DNA of 64,000 bases from Candidatus Dadabacteria bacterium (lineage in GTDB: Bacteria > Desulfobacterota_D > UBA1144 > Nemesobacterales > Nemesobacteraceae). A model generated the notes under the pieces. The model was not told the origin of the DNA, ran no database searches, and worked only from the letters and a program-made list of their open reading frames with translations. Made by a program: the position numbers and the translations under genes. Where the stretch lies: the NCBI GenBank assembly GCA_022822065.1, contig JAJECI010000008.1, positions 221,400 through 285,399 of the forward strand, in the 5' to 3' direction. Shown piece after piece: positions 18,538-27,527 of the stretch (the first letter of the stretch is position 1; every line of letters begins with the position of its first letter).

Positions 18538-18690
18538 ATGCTCAAGAGGAAGTCCCTTAACATGGAAATGAAAACCAACCTGCTGATTCAGATAATCCTC
18601 TGTGTAGCGCTTTTTCTGTCCATATTCCTCCTCATAAGGTCAAACTCCGAAGCGGAAAAACAACTTCAGTCCGGAGAAGAGAAGAAATAA
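18538..18690 (+). CDS. Small single-pass membrane protein upstream of lgt
   Basis: A 50-codon frame (ATG 18538) or 42-codon frame (ATG 18562) ends in TAA at 18688-18690, and the lgt ATG starts at the very next base. AAGGAGG directly abuts the first ATG, too close for it, whereas AGAGGAAG lies 9 bases before ATG 18562, so the shorter form is preferred. The peptide has a hydrophobic segment (LLIQIILCVALFLSIFLLI) followed by a charged Glu/Lys/Gln tail. No family recognised. The tight coupling to lgt suggests co-translation. Confidence 0.6.
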   Translation: MLKRKSLNMEMKTNLLIQIILCVALFLSIFLLIRSNSEAEKQLQSGEEKK

Positions 18691-19449
18691 ATGTTCCCTG
18701 AACTTCTCAGCATAGGTGATTTTCACATTACAACCTTCGGGGCGATGGTCGCCGTCTCTTTTCTTGTCGCTTTCTGGATCTCAGGAATGGAGTTTGAGAG
18801 AAAAGGAATGTCCAGGCGACTTCACGAACACATTTTTATCGCCGCTCTCGTTGGAGGCATACTGGGCGCCAAGCTCCTTTTCCTGCTCGAGAACGTCCCC
18901 CTAAGCGATATTCTTTCCCACCCCAAGCATTATCTGCTTCTAAGGGGCGGTCTTACTTTCTACGGAGGGCTTTTTCTGGCTCTCTTTGCCTCTTTAGTAA
19001 TAACAAAAAAGTACAAGGAAAGCTTCTGGAAGGTTCTTGACGCCTCCGCCCCGGCTCTCGCAATAGCCTACGCGCTTGGAAGGGTCGGCTGCTTTCTGGT
19101 CGGAGACGATTACGGAATCGCCTCCACACTTCCCTGGGCAATGCCGTTTCCTAAGGGCTCCCCCCCGACACTCGAGGCGGTTCATCCGACTCAGGTTTAT
19201 GAAACGATCACAATGTTGCTTGTGTTCCTAGTACTGTGGAAGCTAAGGAAGAAGGACAGGCCTGTCGGCTGGCTCGCCTGCATATATCTGGGACTCGCGG
19301 GTCTTGAAAGATTCTTTGTCGAGTTCATAAGAAACACCACCGAAAGCCCGATATCCGGCCTTTCGGTAGCCCAAGTAATGGCGATCGCGCTGATTCTCAT
19401 CGGAGCGCTTAAATACATATCCTTACGCAAACACAAAGAAGCGTCTTGA
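18691..19449 (+). CDS. lgt: Phosphatidylglycerol-prolipoprotein diacylglyceryl transferase
   Basis: Lgt attaches diacylglycerol to the lipobox Cys of prelipoproteins in the inner membrane. 252 residues with about seven hydrophobic segments. The Lgt signature region reads GRVGCFLVGDDYG, a variant of the commoner GRxGNFxNxE form, and HPTQVYE follows. The early GGLTFYGG segment is also typical. The gene starts directly after the small membrane protein stop and is followed 22 bases later by lnt, so the first and last steps of lipoprotein acylation are encoded together; lspA is elsewhere in the window (42914). Confidence 0.93.
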   Translation: MFPELLSIGDFHITTFGAMVAVSFLVAFWISGMEFERKGMSRRLHEHIFIAALVGGILGAKLLFLLENVPLSDILSHPKHYLLLRGGLTFYGGLFLALFASLVITKKYKESFWKVLDASAPALAIAYALGRVGCFLVGDDYGIASTLPWAMPFPKGSPPTLEAVHPTQVYETITMLLVFLVLWKLRKKDRPVGWLACIYLGLAGLERFFVEFIRNTTESPISGLSVAQVMAIALILIGALKYISLRKHKEAS

Positions 19450-19471
19450 ACCCGCAATTTCTCCGCCACGC

Positions 19472-21055
19472 ATGAAAACGAGCCGGATAACCAGACCGAC
19501 CGGAAACGAAATCCTGGCCGCGGGATCCGGAGTGCTTTTTTCCGCATCCCTTTTTTCAAGCGCTCTCGGCGTACTGGGCTGGGTATGCTTTGCCCCGATG
19601 CTTCTGGCGCTTCGGGGGAAAAGCGCCTCGCAGTCGCTTCGACTGGGCATGATATCCGGGACATCCATGAATCTCGTCTCGCTTTACTGGCTCGTCGGAA
19701 CTCTCAACAGGTTCGGTGAAATCCCCCTGATCCCAAGCATGGCGGCCGTGTTTGTGTTCTGCGTGTACTCATCGCTTCAGTTCGGAATTTTCACCTGGTA
19801 CATATCGAGGTTTGGACTCTGCCGGGGAAAAAGTGTCGCAAACGCGCTCATGATTTCCCTTGCCTGGGTGGTCACGGAGTTTTTCTTCCCGGTTCTCTTT
19901 CCCTATGGAATAGGAGTCTCCCAAGGCTACTACCCGAAGGTGATACAGGTGGTTGACACGCTCGGGGTGAACTTCTTGGGATTCCTGATGTTTTTTGCAA
20001 ACGTATCGGTCTTCTACCTCGTCGACGACTTGCGGAGGAGAAAAAAACCCGCGCTTGCCGCACCCGCAATCTCGATTGCCGCGATCGCAATCGTGCTCGG
20101 CTACGGATCCTTCAGGATAAACGAAATCGAGGATTTCCTTAAGACAGAACCCCGGGTGAAAATCGGGATGGTTCAGGCGAATTTTGACTACGCGGAAAAA
20201 AACCTGGATAACGAACCGGTCATAACGGAAAAGCACAGGGAGATGTCGCGAAGGCTTCCCGAGGCAGACCTCGTGATCTGGCCGGAGACATCGGTCCAGT
20301 ACTGGTTTCCCAAAGACAACCCGGCGTACAGAATCGAAGACCAAATAGACGTGGTGCCGACGGGGCACGCAGCGCACTTTCTCATCGGGGGACTCTCCTT
20401 CACCCAGGATCCCAACCTGCTTGAGGACGGCTGGGACGAAGAGGACCACGGAAAATACAACACGACCTTCCTGGTCGACCCCCGAAGCAATATCCTCGGC
20501 CACTACAGCAAGACCCGGCTTTTCCTTATGGGAGAATACTTCCCCTGGATAAACGAGGAGCTTAAGTTCCTGAAAAGGGTTTTCCCCATGATGGGAGACC
20601 TAACCCCGGGAGAAAGCCTCATAGTGCTTGAGGTTCCGGAAAAGAACATGAGAATAGGACCCCTTATATGCTATGAGGACATAGTGGCAAGGATTTCGAG
20701 CGACTACGTGAAAATGGGAGCCAACCTGCTCGTTAACCTCACAAACGACGCGTGGTTCGGAAGAAGCATCGCTCCCTACCAGCATCTGCTCCTCTCAATT
20801 CCTAGGGCGGTCGAGACGCGCCGTTACCTGGTAAGATCGACAAACAGCGGAGTAAGCGCAATCATATCTCCCACCGGAAAGATCGAGGCCCGCACGGGCA
20901 TATTCACTACGGAAAATCTGGAGGGAGAGGTAGTTCTGATCGATTCGCTCGGAACTCTCTACTCGAGGGTGGGAGACATCTTCGCGTGGATAGCCCTCGC
21001 GGCGACAATTCTCTTCGTCGCGAAAAGCTACCTAGGAAGAAAATATGCCGACTAG
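19472..21055 (+). CDS. lnt: Apolipoprotein N-acyltransferase
   Basis: Lnt adds the third acyl chain to lipoproteins at the inner membrane. 527 residues: an N-terminal multi-pass membrane half (to ~215) and a carbon-nitrogen hydrolase domain. The catalytic triad is visible as Glu in LVIWPETSVQYW, Lys in HYSKTRLFLMGEYFPW and Cys in GPLICYEDI. A C-terminal transmembrane helix ends the protein. The final 24 bases overlap the end of hisC, which is transcribed convergently. Confidence 0.95.
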   Translation: MKTSRITRPTGNEILAAGSGVLFSASLFSSALGVLGWVCFAPMLLALRGKSASQSLRLGMISGTSMNLVSLYWLVGTLNRFGEIPLIPSMAAVFVFCVYSSLQFGIFTWYISRFGLCRGKSVANALMISLAWVVTEFFFPVLFPYGIGVSQGYYPKVIQVVDTLGVNFLGFLMFFANVSVFYLVDDLRRRKKPALAAPAISIAAIAIVLGYGSFRINEIEDFLKTEPRVKIGMVQANFDYAEKNLDNEPVITEKHREMSRRLPEADLVIWPETSVQYWFPKDNPAYRIEDQIDVVPTGHAAHFLIGGLSFTQDPNLLEDGWDEEDHGKYNTTFLVDPRSNILGHYSKTRLFLMGEYFPWINEELKFLKRVFPMMGDLTPGESLIVLEVPEKNMRIGPLICYEDIVARISSDYVKMGANLLVNLTNDAWFGRSIAPYQHLLLSIPRAVETRRYLVRSTNSGVSAIISPTGKIEARTGIFTTENLEGEVVLIDSLGTLYSRVGDIFAWIALAATILFVAKSYLGRKYAD

Positions 21056-22105
21056 GGCCTGGGTGAGCCGATCGTTTTCCTCTCTGGTTCCAACCGTGAT
21101 CCTGAGACAGTTCGCAAGGCGTCCCTCTCCCTTGAAGCGGCGGACCAGGATATCGTTTTTGACCAGCTCTTCGAAAAGAAAATCCGCATCCGGAACCCGT
21201 ACCAAGAAAAAATTCGCGTCCGTCGGATAAACGTGGATATCCTCAATCCGCTCAAGCGACGCGCGGACTCTTTCTCTCTCGCTCAATATAAGGCTTATCT
21301 TCCGTTCAATAACCTCCGGGCTCTCAAGAGCGAAAGACATCACGTCCTGACTAAAGGAATTTATGTTATAGGGAAGACGCGCCTTGTTAACTTCGCCTGC
21401 GACCTGCGGTTGTGCGAAGAACATTCCAAGTCTCGCACCCGCGAACCCTATCTTGGACATTGTTCTCAGCACCAGCAGGTTTTCGTATTTGTCTATATGG
21501 GGAATATAGCTTTTTTTCGAAAAATCGCAGTAGGCCTCGTCGACAACCACCGCGCCCCCGCTTGCCTCAAGGATCTCAAGCACTTTTTCTTCCGAAAAGG
21601 AGTTCCCTGTAGGATTGTTAGGAGTCGCGAGAAAAACGATATCAGGGTCCTGCGCGCGAATCGCCTCTAGGGTCTGTTCGAGATCTATGTCAAAATTCTC
21701 ATCAAGCTCAACTTCCGTCACCTGTTTTCCCAAAATAAGCGACGTGATCCTGTACATTGAGAAAGTCGGGGACGGCACGAGCACGCGGCCGCTTTTTCCC
21801 CCGAACACCTCGACGATCATCTGTATGATCTCGTCTGAGCCGTTGCCAAGCAGTATGCCGTCCACGGGGAAGCCTACGGCGCGGGAAAGAGAGGTTCTTA
21901 CTCCCAGGGCCTCGGGATCCGGATAACGGTTTACGGGAAGCTTCGCCAGCCGTTCGGAAAGCGCAGCCTTCTCTTCTCCCTCAAGATCGTAAGGGCTCTC
22001 GTTTCCATCAAGCCTCACCGAGCACTCTATCCTCGGCACCGAGTAAGCGGATATTGACCTTACGCTCCCAGAAATCCTGCTTTTGATCGAACCTACGTCA
22101 GACAC
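21032..22105 (-). CDS. hisC: Histidinol-phosphate aminotransferase
   Basis: HisC is a PLP enzyme of histidine synthesis. 357 residues with the substrate segment RLDGNESPYDL, GNGSDEIIQM, VVDEAYCDFS and the PLP-lysine region RTMSKIGFAGARLG. The start is GTG at 22105 with a GGGAG site. It follows hisD by 37 bases on the minus strand; the remaining his genes are not in the window. Confidence 0.94.
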   Translation of the reverse strand: MSDVGSIKSRISGSVRSISAYSVPRIECSVRLDGNESPYDLEGEEKAALSERLAKLPVNRYPDPEALGVRTSLSRAVGFPVDGILLGNGSDEIIQMIVEVFGGKSGRVLVPSPTFSMYRITSLILGKQVTEVELDENFDIDLEQTLEAIRAQDPDIVFLATPNNPTGNSFSEEKVLEILEASGGAVVVDEAYCDFSKKSYIPHIDKYENLLVLRTMSKIGFAGARLGMFFAQPQVAGEVNKARLPYNINSFSQDVMSFALESPEVIERKISLILSERERVRASLERIEDIHVYPTDANFFLVRVPDADFLFEELVKNDILVRRFKGEGRLANCLRITVGTREENDRLTQALVGIFSS

Positions 22106-22142
22106 TGGCGTCTCCCGCTCTAAAAAGTAGCGTTAACATTAC

Positions 22143-23435
22143 TCAGGAATCCTCAATCCGTCTTTTTACCGAAAACGCGTGACCCGAAAGTCCCTCGGCG
22201 TGGGCAAGGTTCATAACGGTCCCGCCGAGAGACGAAAAGCCTTTTTTCGACATCGATATGGTGCTCGGCATCCTCAGGAAGTCATAAACGCTAAGGGGAG
22301 AGGAAAATCTCGCCGCTCCTCCCGTCGGAAGAACGTGACTCGGCCCCGAGACGTAATCGCCGAAAGGCTCGGTCGAGAAAGACCCCAGAAATATCGCTCC
22401 CGCGTGTTTTATGCCTTTGAGAAGGGATTTGGGGGAGCGCACGCAGAGTTCAAGGTGCTCGGGAGCGACCGCGTTTGAAAGCGCCACGGCCTGCTCCATG
22501 CTCTCGGTCACGTAGATTTTTCCGTTGTTTGAGACCGCGGCGCCCGCGATTTCCTCCCTCGGAAGCTCCCTCAGCTGCGAGAGCACTTCCCTTTTCACCT
22601 CTTTTGCGTAATCGTAGCTGGTGGTGGCGAGAATCGGGATTGACATCTCGTCATGCTCGGCCTGGGCGAGCAGATCCGCGGCCACCCATCCCGGCGGACA
22701 CGAACCGTCGGCGATAATCAGAACCTCGGTCGGCCCCGCCAGCATGTCAATGTCGCAGAAACCGTAAACCAGTTTCTTGGCTATCGTAACGTAGATGTTC
22801 CCCGGGCCCACTATCTTGTCCACTTTCGGTATGCTCCTGGTTCCAAAGGCCATGGCCGCTATGGCGTGGGCCCCGCCTATTTTGTAGACGTTGCTCACCC
22901 CTGCGATCTCGCACGCCAGAAGAATCTCGGGATTCACCCGTTTCCCGGAACACGGGGTGACGACGCTTATCTCGACTGCCCCGGCGACCCGCGCCGGCAC
23001 TACGGTCATAAGCACGGTCGAGGGGTAAGAAGCCTTGCCTCCCGGAACATACACTCCCACCTTCTCAATAGGCCTTATCAGCCAGCCAAGTTCGTTTCCG
23101 AGCGCATCCTTGTAGGCCCCGGCCCTCGGAAGCTTCTTTTTCTGGTAGGAGCGGATCCGCGAAGCGGCCTTCTTGAGGTCTCTCGCAATGCCGGGCGCGA
23201 CGGCAGCTCTGGCCTCCCTGAACTCGCGATTGGTGACCTTTACGTTCTTCGCGGTTACGTGCGGTCCGTCAAACTTCTTCGCGTAGCGGAAAAGCGCCGA
23301 GTCTCCCCGCTTCCTTACGTCCTCCACGATCCTTTCTGTCTGCGAAACGAGCTCCGGGTCGAAATGCGAGGCCGATTTCTCTATTTCTCTCGACCTTCTT
23401 TCCAGATTCTTCGAATTTATCCTTACAATCTTCAT
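22143..23435 (-). CDS. hisD: Histidinol dehydrogenase
   Basis: HisD performs the last two oxidations from histidinol to histidine, Zn- and NAD-dependent. 430 residues, normal length. Visible are VYVPGGKASYPSTVLM, KIVGPGNIYVTIAKK, DMLAGPTEVLIIAD and the Zn-ligand region QAEHDE, then NAVAPEHLEL and the late ARFSSPLSVYDF. It precedes hisC in the transcriptional order and follows ptsH by about 40 bases. Confidence 0.97.
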   Translation of the reverse strand: MKIVRINSKNLERRSREIEKSASHFDPELVSQTERIVEDVRKRGDSALFRYAKKFDGPHVTAKNVKVTNREFREARAAVAPGIARDLKKAASRIRSYQKKKLPRAGAYKDALGNELGWLIRPIEKVGVYVPGGKASYPSTVLMTVVPARVAGAVEISVVTPCSGKRVNPEILLACEIAGVSNVYKIGGAHAIAAMAFGTRSIPKVDKIVGPGNIYVTIAKKLVYGFCDIDMLAGPTEVLIIADGSCPPGWVAADLLAQAEHDEMSIPILATTSYDYAKEVKREVLSQLRELPREEIAGAAVSNNGKIYVTESMEQAVALSNAVAPEHLELCVRSPKSLLKGIKHAGAIFLGSFSTEPFGDYVSGPSHVLPTGGAARFSSPLSVYDFLRMPSTISMSKKGFSSLGGTVMNLAHAEGLSGHAFSVKRRIEDS

Positions 23436-23475
23436 GGTTCTAACGGCGTTTTTTCCTTAAAAACCGAGATTCAGT

Positions 23476-23766
23476 TTATCCCGGATCGATCCCTTCTCCG
23501 AAGCCGCTTTCAATCAGACGGGAGACTTCCTCCATCGCAAGCTCCGAGTCTTCCCCCTCTATCGTGATGGCAACTTCAGTGCCGCAGATTGCCGCAAGGG
23601 ACAGAACACCCAGTATGCTTTTTCCGTCTATCTCGAAACTGTCTTTCCTTATCATTATACTGGAACTGAACCTGCTGGTCAGGGCGACCAGAACCGCGGC
23701 CGCTCTGGCGTGAAGACCCAGACGGTTCCTTATTACGAAGTTTCTTACAAGGGGTTTCTGTGACAA
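23476..23766 (-). CDS. ptsH: HPr-family phosphocarrier protein
   Basis: 96 residues of HPr fold. The active-site His lies in NRLGLHARAA (residues 14-23), and the regulatory Ser segment is GKSILGVLSLAA. The start is TTG at 23766; GGAGG lies 8 bases upstream across the stop of the preceding lipoprotein gene, so translation is coupled. No EI, EII or HPr kinase gene is in the window; it may work in a regulatory phosphorelay (PTS-Ntr-like) rather than sugar uptake. Confidence 0.88.
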   Translation of the reverse strand: MSQKPLVRNFVIRNRLGLHARAAAVLVALTSRFSSSIMIRKDSFEIDGKSILGVLSLAAICGTEVAITIEGEDSELAMEEVSRLIESGFGEGIDPG

Positions 23767-24519
23767 TTACCGTTCCTCCGCGGACCGGAAAAAAGAAATA
23801 TCCGCCTTTGAGTTTACCCGTAAATTCTCGTCATAATTCACGCTGAGACTGTAATCGGCGGTCTCAAACACAAGCTTTCTCGGGAAGTAGGTATCCGAGG
23901 CAATCCGCTTCGGAAGCGAGAACTCGATTCTGGCTTTCTCTCCGTCAGAAAGCGCGCCCTCCACCCTGGTTATTAAGTTTCTCGGGAAATCGACCGTGAC
24001 CCGGAGAGGAGTATCTCCCGAAAACACGAAAACTATTTCCCCTTTCTTATCCCCGGCCCGAACGGAGTAATTTTCCCCGGGAATGGCAAACGGGGATCCC
24101 CCCAGCAGAAAGCTTACTATGTCCTCAACTCCGAGCTGGGGCGGGAGTCCCGGATAAAGGTAGGAAAGCCTGAAATCCTCCGGGTTCTCGAAGATCAATT
24201 CTTCCCAGTTGGTTTTCATTCTCACGCTTTCTCCGTCCGAGACCACCCTCGCGAGCATCTCGCCGAAAGGAGCGAAGACCGAAACTCTCAGAAACTCCGG
24301 GCGGACGACGGTGGCTACCTGATCGAAAACAATCTTTCCCTGCGGGGATTTTATTGACACCCTGGCCCTGGCTTTTATCGAGGTGAAGCCCATCTGGGTG
24401 CGTTTCGCCTTCGCCAGTATGGCGGAAAGATCAGAACGGTCGGCAATAGAGGGCGGGAGCTTGCCGGCGCAGGAGAAAAGGAGAAGAACAAACGGAATAA
24501 AGACCCAGCTATGCCTCAT
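23767..24519 (-). CDS. LolB-like / DUF4292-type outer-membrane lipoprotein
   Basis: 250 residues with a lipoprotein signal (hydrophobic run FVLLLFSC, Cys ~17). The mature domain, beginning FTSIKARARVSIKSPQGKIVFDQVATVVRP, has the half-barrel pattern of the LolB/LppX-like fold that carries lipids or lipoproteins. The overall architecture resembles DUF4292 proteins rather than classical LolB. The upstream TPR lipoprotein gene overlaps it by 11 bases, so the two are co-translated. Matured by Lgt/LspA/Lnt. A role in lipoprotein or lipid transfer is inferred. Confidence 0.65.
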   Translation of the reverse strand: MRHSWVFIPFVLLLFSCAGKLPPSIADRSDLSAILAKAKRTQMGFTSIKARARVSIKSPQGKIVFDQVATVVRPEFLRVSVFAPFGEMLARVVSDGESVRMKTNWEELIFENPEDFRLSYLYPGLPPQLGVEDIVSFLLGGSPFAIPGENYSVRAGDKKGEIVFVFSGDTPLRVTVDFPRNLITRVEGALSDGEKARIEFSLPKRIASDTYFPRKLVFETADYSLSVNYDENLRVNSKADISFFRSAEER

Positions 24520-26278
24520 CGCGTCTGAATTCCTTTAGCTTTTCCTCGAGCCTCGCGCGGATCTTCCTGTCTTCAGCCGTAACCAGTTTCTTGGAATCCA
24601 GGAGTTCAAGGGCTTTTGCGTAATGCTCCCCCGCAAGTTCTCTTTTGCCGAGTTTTTTGTACACATCGCCCACGTGCTCCAGGATGGTCGCATCGGGAGG
24701 GGGAATCCCGGAGGCGCGAAGCAGGTACTCGAGGGCTTTTTTGAAATCGCCCCTCTGGTAGTAAACCCATCCCAGGCTGTCGATTATGTAAGCCCGCCCG
24801 GGAGCAAGCTCAAGGGCCTTGCTGATTAGCTCCTCGGCGTAATCAAGCTTTTCTCCCCGCTCGGCGTGCGTGTACCCGATGAAATTCATCGCATCGAAAT
24901 TCTGTGGATTCCTGCTAATTATATCCTCCATTACCGAAAGCGCTTCCGGTATGCGGTCGCCGTAGTAATACGAAACGCCAAGCGAATAGAGAACGGATTC
25001 GTCATCGGGATGCTTTTCAAGATAGTTGCCGTAAAGGGAGATCGAATCCTCCTCCCTCCCCTGCCTCCAGTAGATTTCACCAAGAGAATTCACGGCCTTG
25101 GGATCGTAGGGGTTTTTCTCATGAAGCTCTCTCAGTATATTGACCGCCTTCTGCGCCGAACCCTCAAGCTCATGTATGTACGCCCCGTGAATGACCGCGT
25201 CTACGTGGAAATCGGAGCCTTGGGGTATGGAATCGAGAAGCTTCCTTGACTGGGAATACCGCCCGAGCTTGGTGTGGGCGAGGGCGGAGTAGTATTTTGC
25301 CCCGAAATGCGCGGGCAGGCGCCCGCGAACCTCTTCCAGTTCCGCTATAGCTTCCTCGTAACTGCCGCTTTCAAGATACAGGAGACCGATTCTGAAGCTG
25401 ATCTCTGGATTCTCCGGGTCCGCAGCCTCCGCGTTTCGGTACTGCTTGATGGCCTCTTCGAACCTGCGCTGGCGGTAAAGCATGTTCCCGTAGGAGATAA
25501 AGACATCGCGATAAGGGGCGAATTTCCTGATCGCCGACTCGTACTGCTCTATTGTCTCCTCGATCCTTTTCGCTTTCTCGAGGGTTTCAACGAGCCCGGC
25601 GAAGGCGGGGTAGTACGTCCGCTGAATCTCAAGGGCCCTTTTGTAGTGCTTTACCGCGGAATCGAGGTCGTCCCTTCTTGAGGCGATGCTTCCAAGGTAG
25701 AAGTGACCCGTGACATTCGCGGGACTTATGGAAAGGCTTTTCTCGGCGTACCGCTTCGCCCCCTCAAGATTCCCTGAATAAAGTTCAGTCGCGCAGAGAA
25801 GCAGATAAGTCTCCTTGTCCCCGGGATCGATCTCGGCTGCCTTCAGCAGGAAGTTCTTGCCCCTTTCCTTCATGGTTTCGTCCGGAGATGCGAGATAGAT
25901 GCGGGCAAGGTCCCTGTATGCCGGGGAATTCGACGGATCAAGGACGATCGACTGGGTGAACTTGGCGACGGCCTCATCGCGCATGTTGAGAACCATGTAA
26001 ATCAGGGCGAGACGGTATTTTATTTCAGAAGACTTGGGGTCGATCCGCTCCGCCTCTTCAAGGCTCTCAAGAGCCCGGGGAAGATCTCCCCGCTCAAGAT
26101 AAAGCGCCGAGAGCGCAAAATGATAGTACGCATCCTCCCGGTCTACGACCTCAAGCTTCCTGTCGGGGGCAAAAGAGAGTCCAACGCCGCTGCAGGAAAG
26201 ACAAAGAAAGAGAAAAGACAGAAGAAAAAGCTTTTTTTCAGGAAATTTCTTCAAGCCACGCACCCAAGCACACACCAA
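24509..26278 (-). CDS. TPR-repeat lipoprotein, 589 residues
   Basis: A signal sequence with lipobox-like FLCLSC is followed by a long chain of at least 12 tetratricopeptide repeats (e.g. GDLPRALESLEEAERIDP, DDLDSAVKHYKRALEI), which build a protein-binding superhelix. It ends with a charged tail. The exact start is uncertain: the long frame opens with TTG at 26278, and several in-frame TTG/GTG codons precede the hydrophobic core. It overlaps the LolB-like gene by 11 bases and is probably its functional partner at the outer or inner membrane. Function unknown. Confidence 0.75.
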   Translation of the reverse strand: MVCAWVRGLKKFPEKKLFLLSFLFLCLSCSGVGLSFAPDRKLEVVDREDAYYHFALSALYLERGDLPRALESLEEAERIDPKSSEIKYRLALIYMVLNMRDEAVAKFTQSIVLDPSNSPAYRDLARIYLASPDETMKERGKNFLLKAAEIDPGDKETYLLLCATELYSGNLEGAKRYAEKSLSISPANVTGHFYLGSIASRRDDLDSAVKHYKRALEIQRTYYPAFAGLVETLEKAKRIEETIEQYESAIRKFAPYRDVFISYGNMLYRQRRFEEAIKQYRNAEAADPENPEISFRIGLLYLESGSYEEAIAELEEVRGRLPAHFGAKYYSALAHTKLGRYSQSRKLLDSIPQGSDFHVDAVIHGAYIHELEGSAQKAVNILRELHEKNPYDPKAVNSLGEIYWRQGREEDSISLYGNYLEKHPDDESVLYSLGVSYYYGDRIPEALSVMEDIISRNPQNFDAMNFIGYTHAERGEKLDYAEELISKALELAPGRAYIIDSLGWVYYQRGDFKKALEYLLRASGIPPPDATILEHVGDVYKKLGKRELAGEHYAKALELLDSKKLVTAEDRKIRARLEEKLKEFRRDEA

Positions 26279-26441
26279 TCCTCGGTTCCGAAATCCCGGC
26301 GCTTACCAGTCACGAAGGGAAAAACCGCCGAGATGCCGCCGGGGAGAACCTTCCCAAACAGAATAACAAAAATGGATCAAAATACACAGCGAGGGAGATC
26401 AACCCCGACTGCTTCTGTGCAGAAAGCCAGTCGGCCGAGAG

Positions 26442-27242
26442 CTATTGTCTTTCGGGCCGCTCCCTCCAGCCGCGCTCCGCAAGGACCCGGGCGAACTCCT
26501 CGATTCGCGCCGCGCGCTCCGGATCAATTCGTTCGACTTCGCCTTCGTGCTCGATAAAGAAGTGGAGCTCTGAAAAAATGCAGCCCGACGGACAATCGCC
26601 CCATGCCCTGCGAAACACCGCGTACCATTTCCCGCCCGACCAAAGCATCTCGATATCGGAACCATCTCCCAAAAGGGGCTCGGGCCTGGCGTAAATGACC
26701 CCTTCTATCTCCTCATATGATGCGCCCGCGGAGTAGACGTGCTCACGCGGGTCAAACCCGATCACGATGACCCGTGTATATTCAAAAGGAAGAATTTCCA
26801 CGGCTCGAAGGCCGACCGCGGCATTGAGAGCGTCAAACTCCGGGTGCCCCGTGCAGAAGGGAGCGGAAGCGCCCTCTTCGGGCAGGCTGACGGACACGGC
26901 CTCGGACAAAGACGGCTCCAAACTCAAAATCAGCCTTCCGGGCGCCCATATTGGACGCGCATTCACCTCGGCCATCTCCGGCCACCTAGAACGTATCATC
27001 TCCAGGACCCGCGCTATCTCTTCGATCAGACCGTCTCCGGAAAAATCCGGGATTTCTAAGACGCGACGGGCCAGAATCACGGGGTCAGCCTCGCTAGTCA
27101 ACTCAGGAGTTCCGCGAGTGACAACCGGTGCCTTCTCACCGCACGCGTCAGGTGAAACAACGGCGGACGGTGATACCGGAGAACCCGCGAAGCATGCCGC
27201 TACCAGCATCCACAAAACAGCAATGACTGAGATCCTGACCAT
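26442..27242 (-). CDS. Hypothetical exported protein, possible lipoprotein, 266 residues
   Basis: The N-terminus (VIAVLWMLVAACFAGS) is hydrophobic and contains VAAC, a reasonable lipobox, so it is probably a lipoprotein; a plain signal peptide cut near FAGS is the alternative. The rest is acidic with no recognised domain. A WGDCPSGCIFSELH segment with two Cys residues could form a disulfide or a metal site. GAGG lies upstream of the ATG at 27242. It follows the surface-protein region and precedes the TPR lipoprotein gene with a 160-base gap. Confidence 0.55.
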   Translation of the reverse strand: MVRISVIAVLWMLVAACFAGSPVSPSAVVSPDACGEKAPVVTRGTPELTSEADPVILARRVLEIPDFSGDGLIEEIARVLEMIRSRWPEMAEVNARPIWAPGRLILSLEPSLSEAVSVSLPEEGASAPFCTGHPEFDALNAAVGLRAVEILPFEYTRVIVIGFDPREHVYSAGASYEEIEGVIYARPEPLLGDGSDIEMLWSGGKWYAVFRRAWGDCPSGCIFSELHFFIEHEGEVERIDPERAARIEEFARVLAERGWRERPERQ

Positions 27243-27492
27243 TTATATCCGAAACCTCTTAACAGATAGAGAGTATATATTTTTTCAAGTCACAAGGGTT
27301 ATTTCAAGCCTGTATAGGACATTAAAGCCACACGCAGATAAACCGTTAAACTTTTATCACGTCGCAAACCCGCAGGCGCCGGACACTGCGCCTCTTAACT
27401 ATACGCTTTTCCCCAACCGCGGGAAACCTTCCGTTCACGTCTGCTTCGAAGGCAGCCGCGGGAACACCGCTTACCACCCCTATTTTCGCATG

Positions 27493-27521
27493 TTGCCTTC
27501 TTCAATCCGAACTGTTATAGT
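27493..27521 (+). promoter_or_regulatory. Predicted sigma-70-type promoter; -10 lies 6 bases before an ATG
   Basis: TTGCCT at 27493-27498 and TATAGT at 27516-27521 are separated by 17 bases. The predicted transcription start, about 7 bases beyond the -10, coincides with ATG 27528. No Shine-Dalgarno sequence precedes that ATG, so a leaderless mRNA is suggested. The upstream 27243-27492 contains no gene that I could support. Confidence 0.5.
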
Positions 27522-27527
27522 GTAGAC

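Noticed and set aside
19769..20503. 244-codon minus-strand frame inside lnt
   Set aside because: Antisense shadow of lnt; His/Val-rich nonsense, no motif.
26767..27525. 252-codon plus-strand frame overlapping the exported protein gene
   Set aside because: Opposite a more convincing minus-strand protein with signal; composition is shadow-like (Arg/Ser/Thr-rich).
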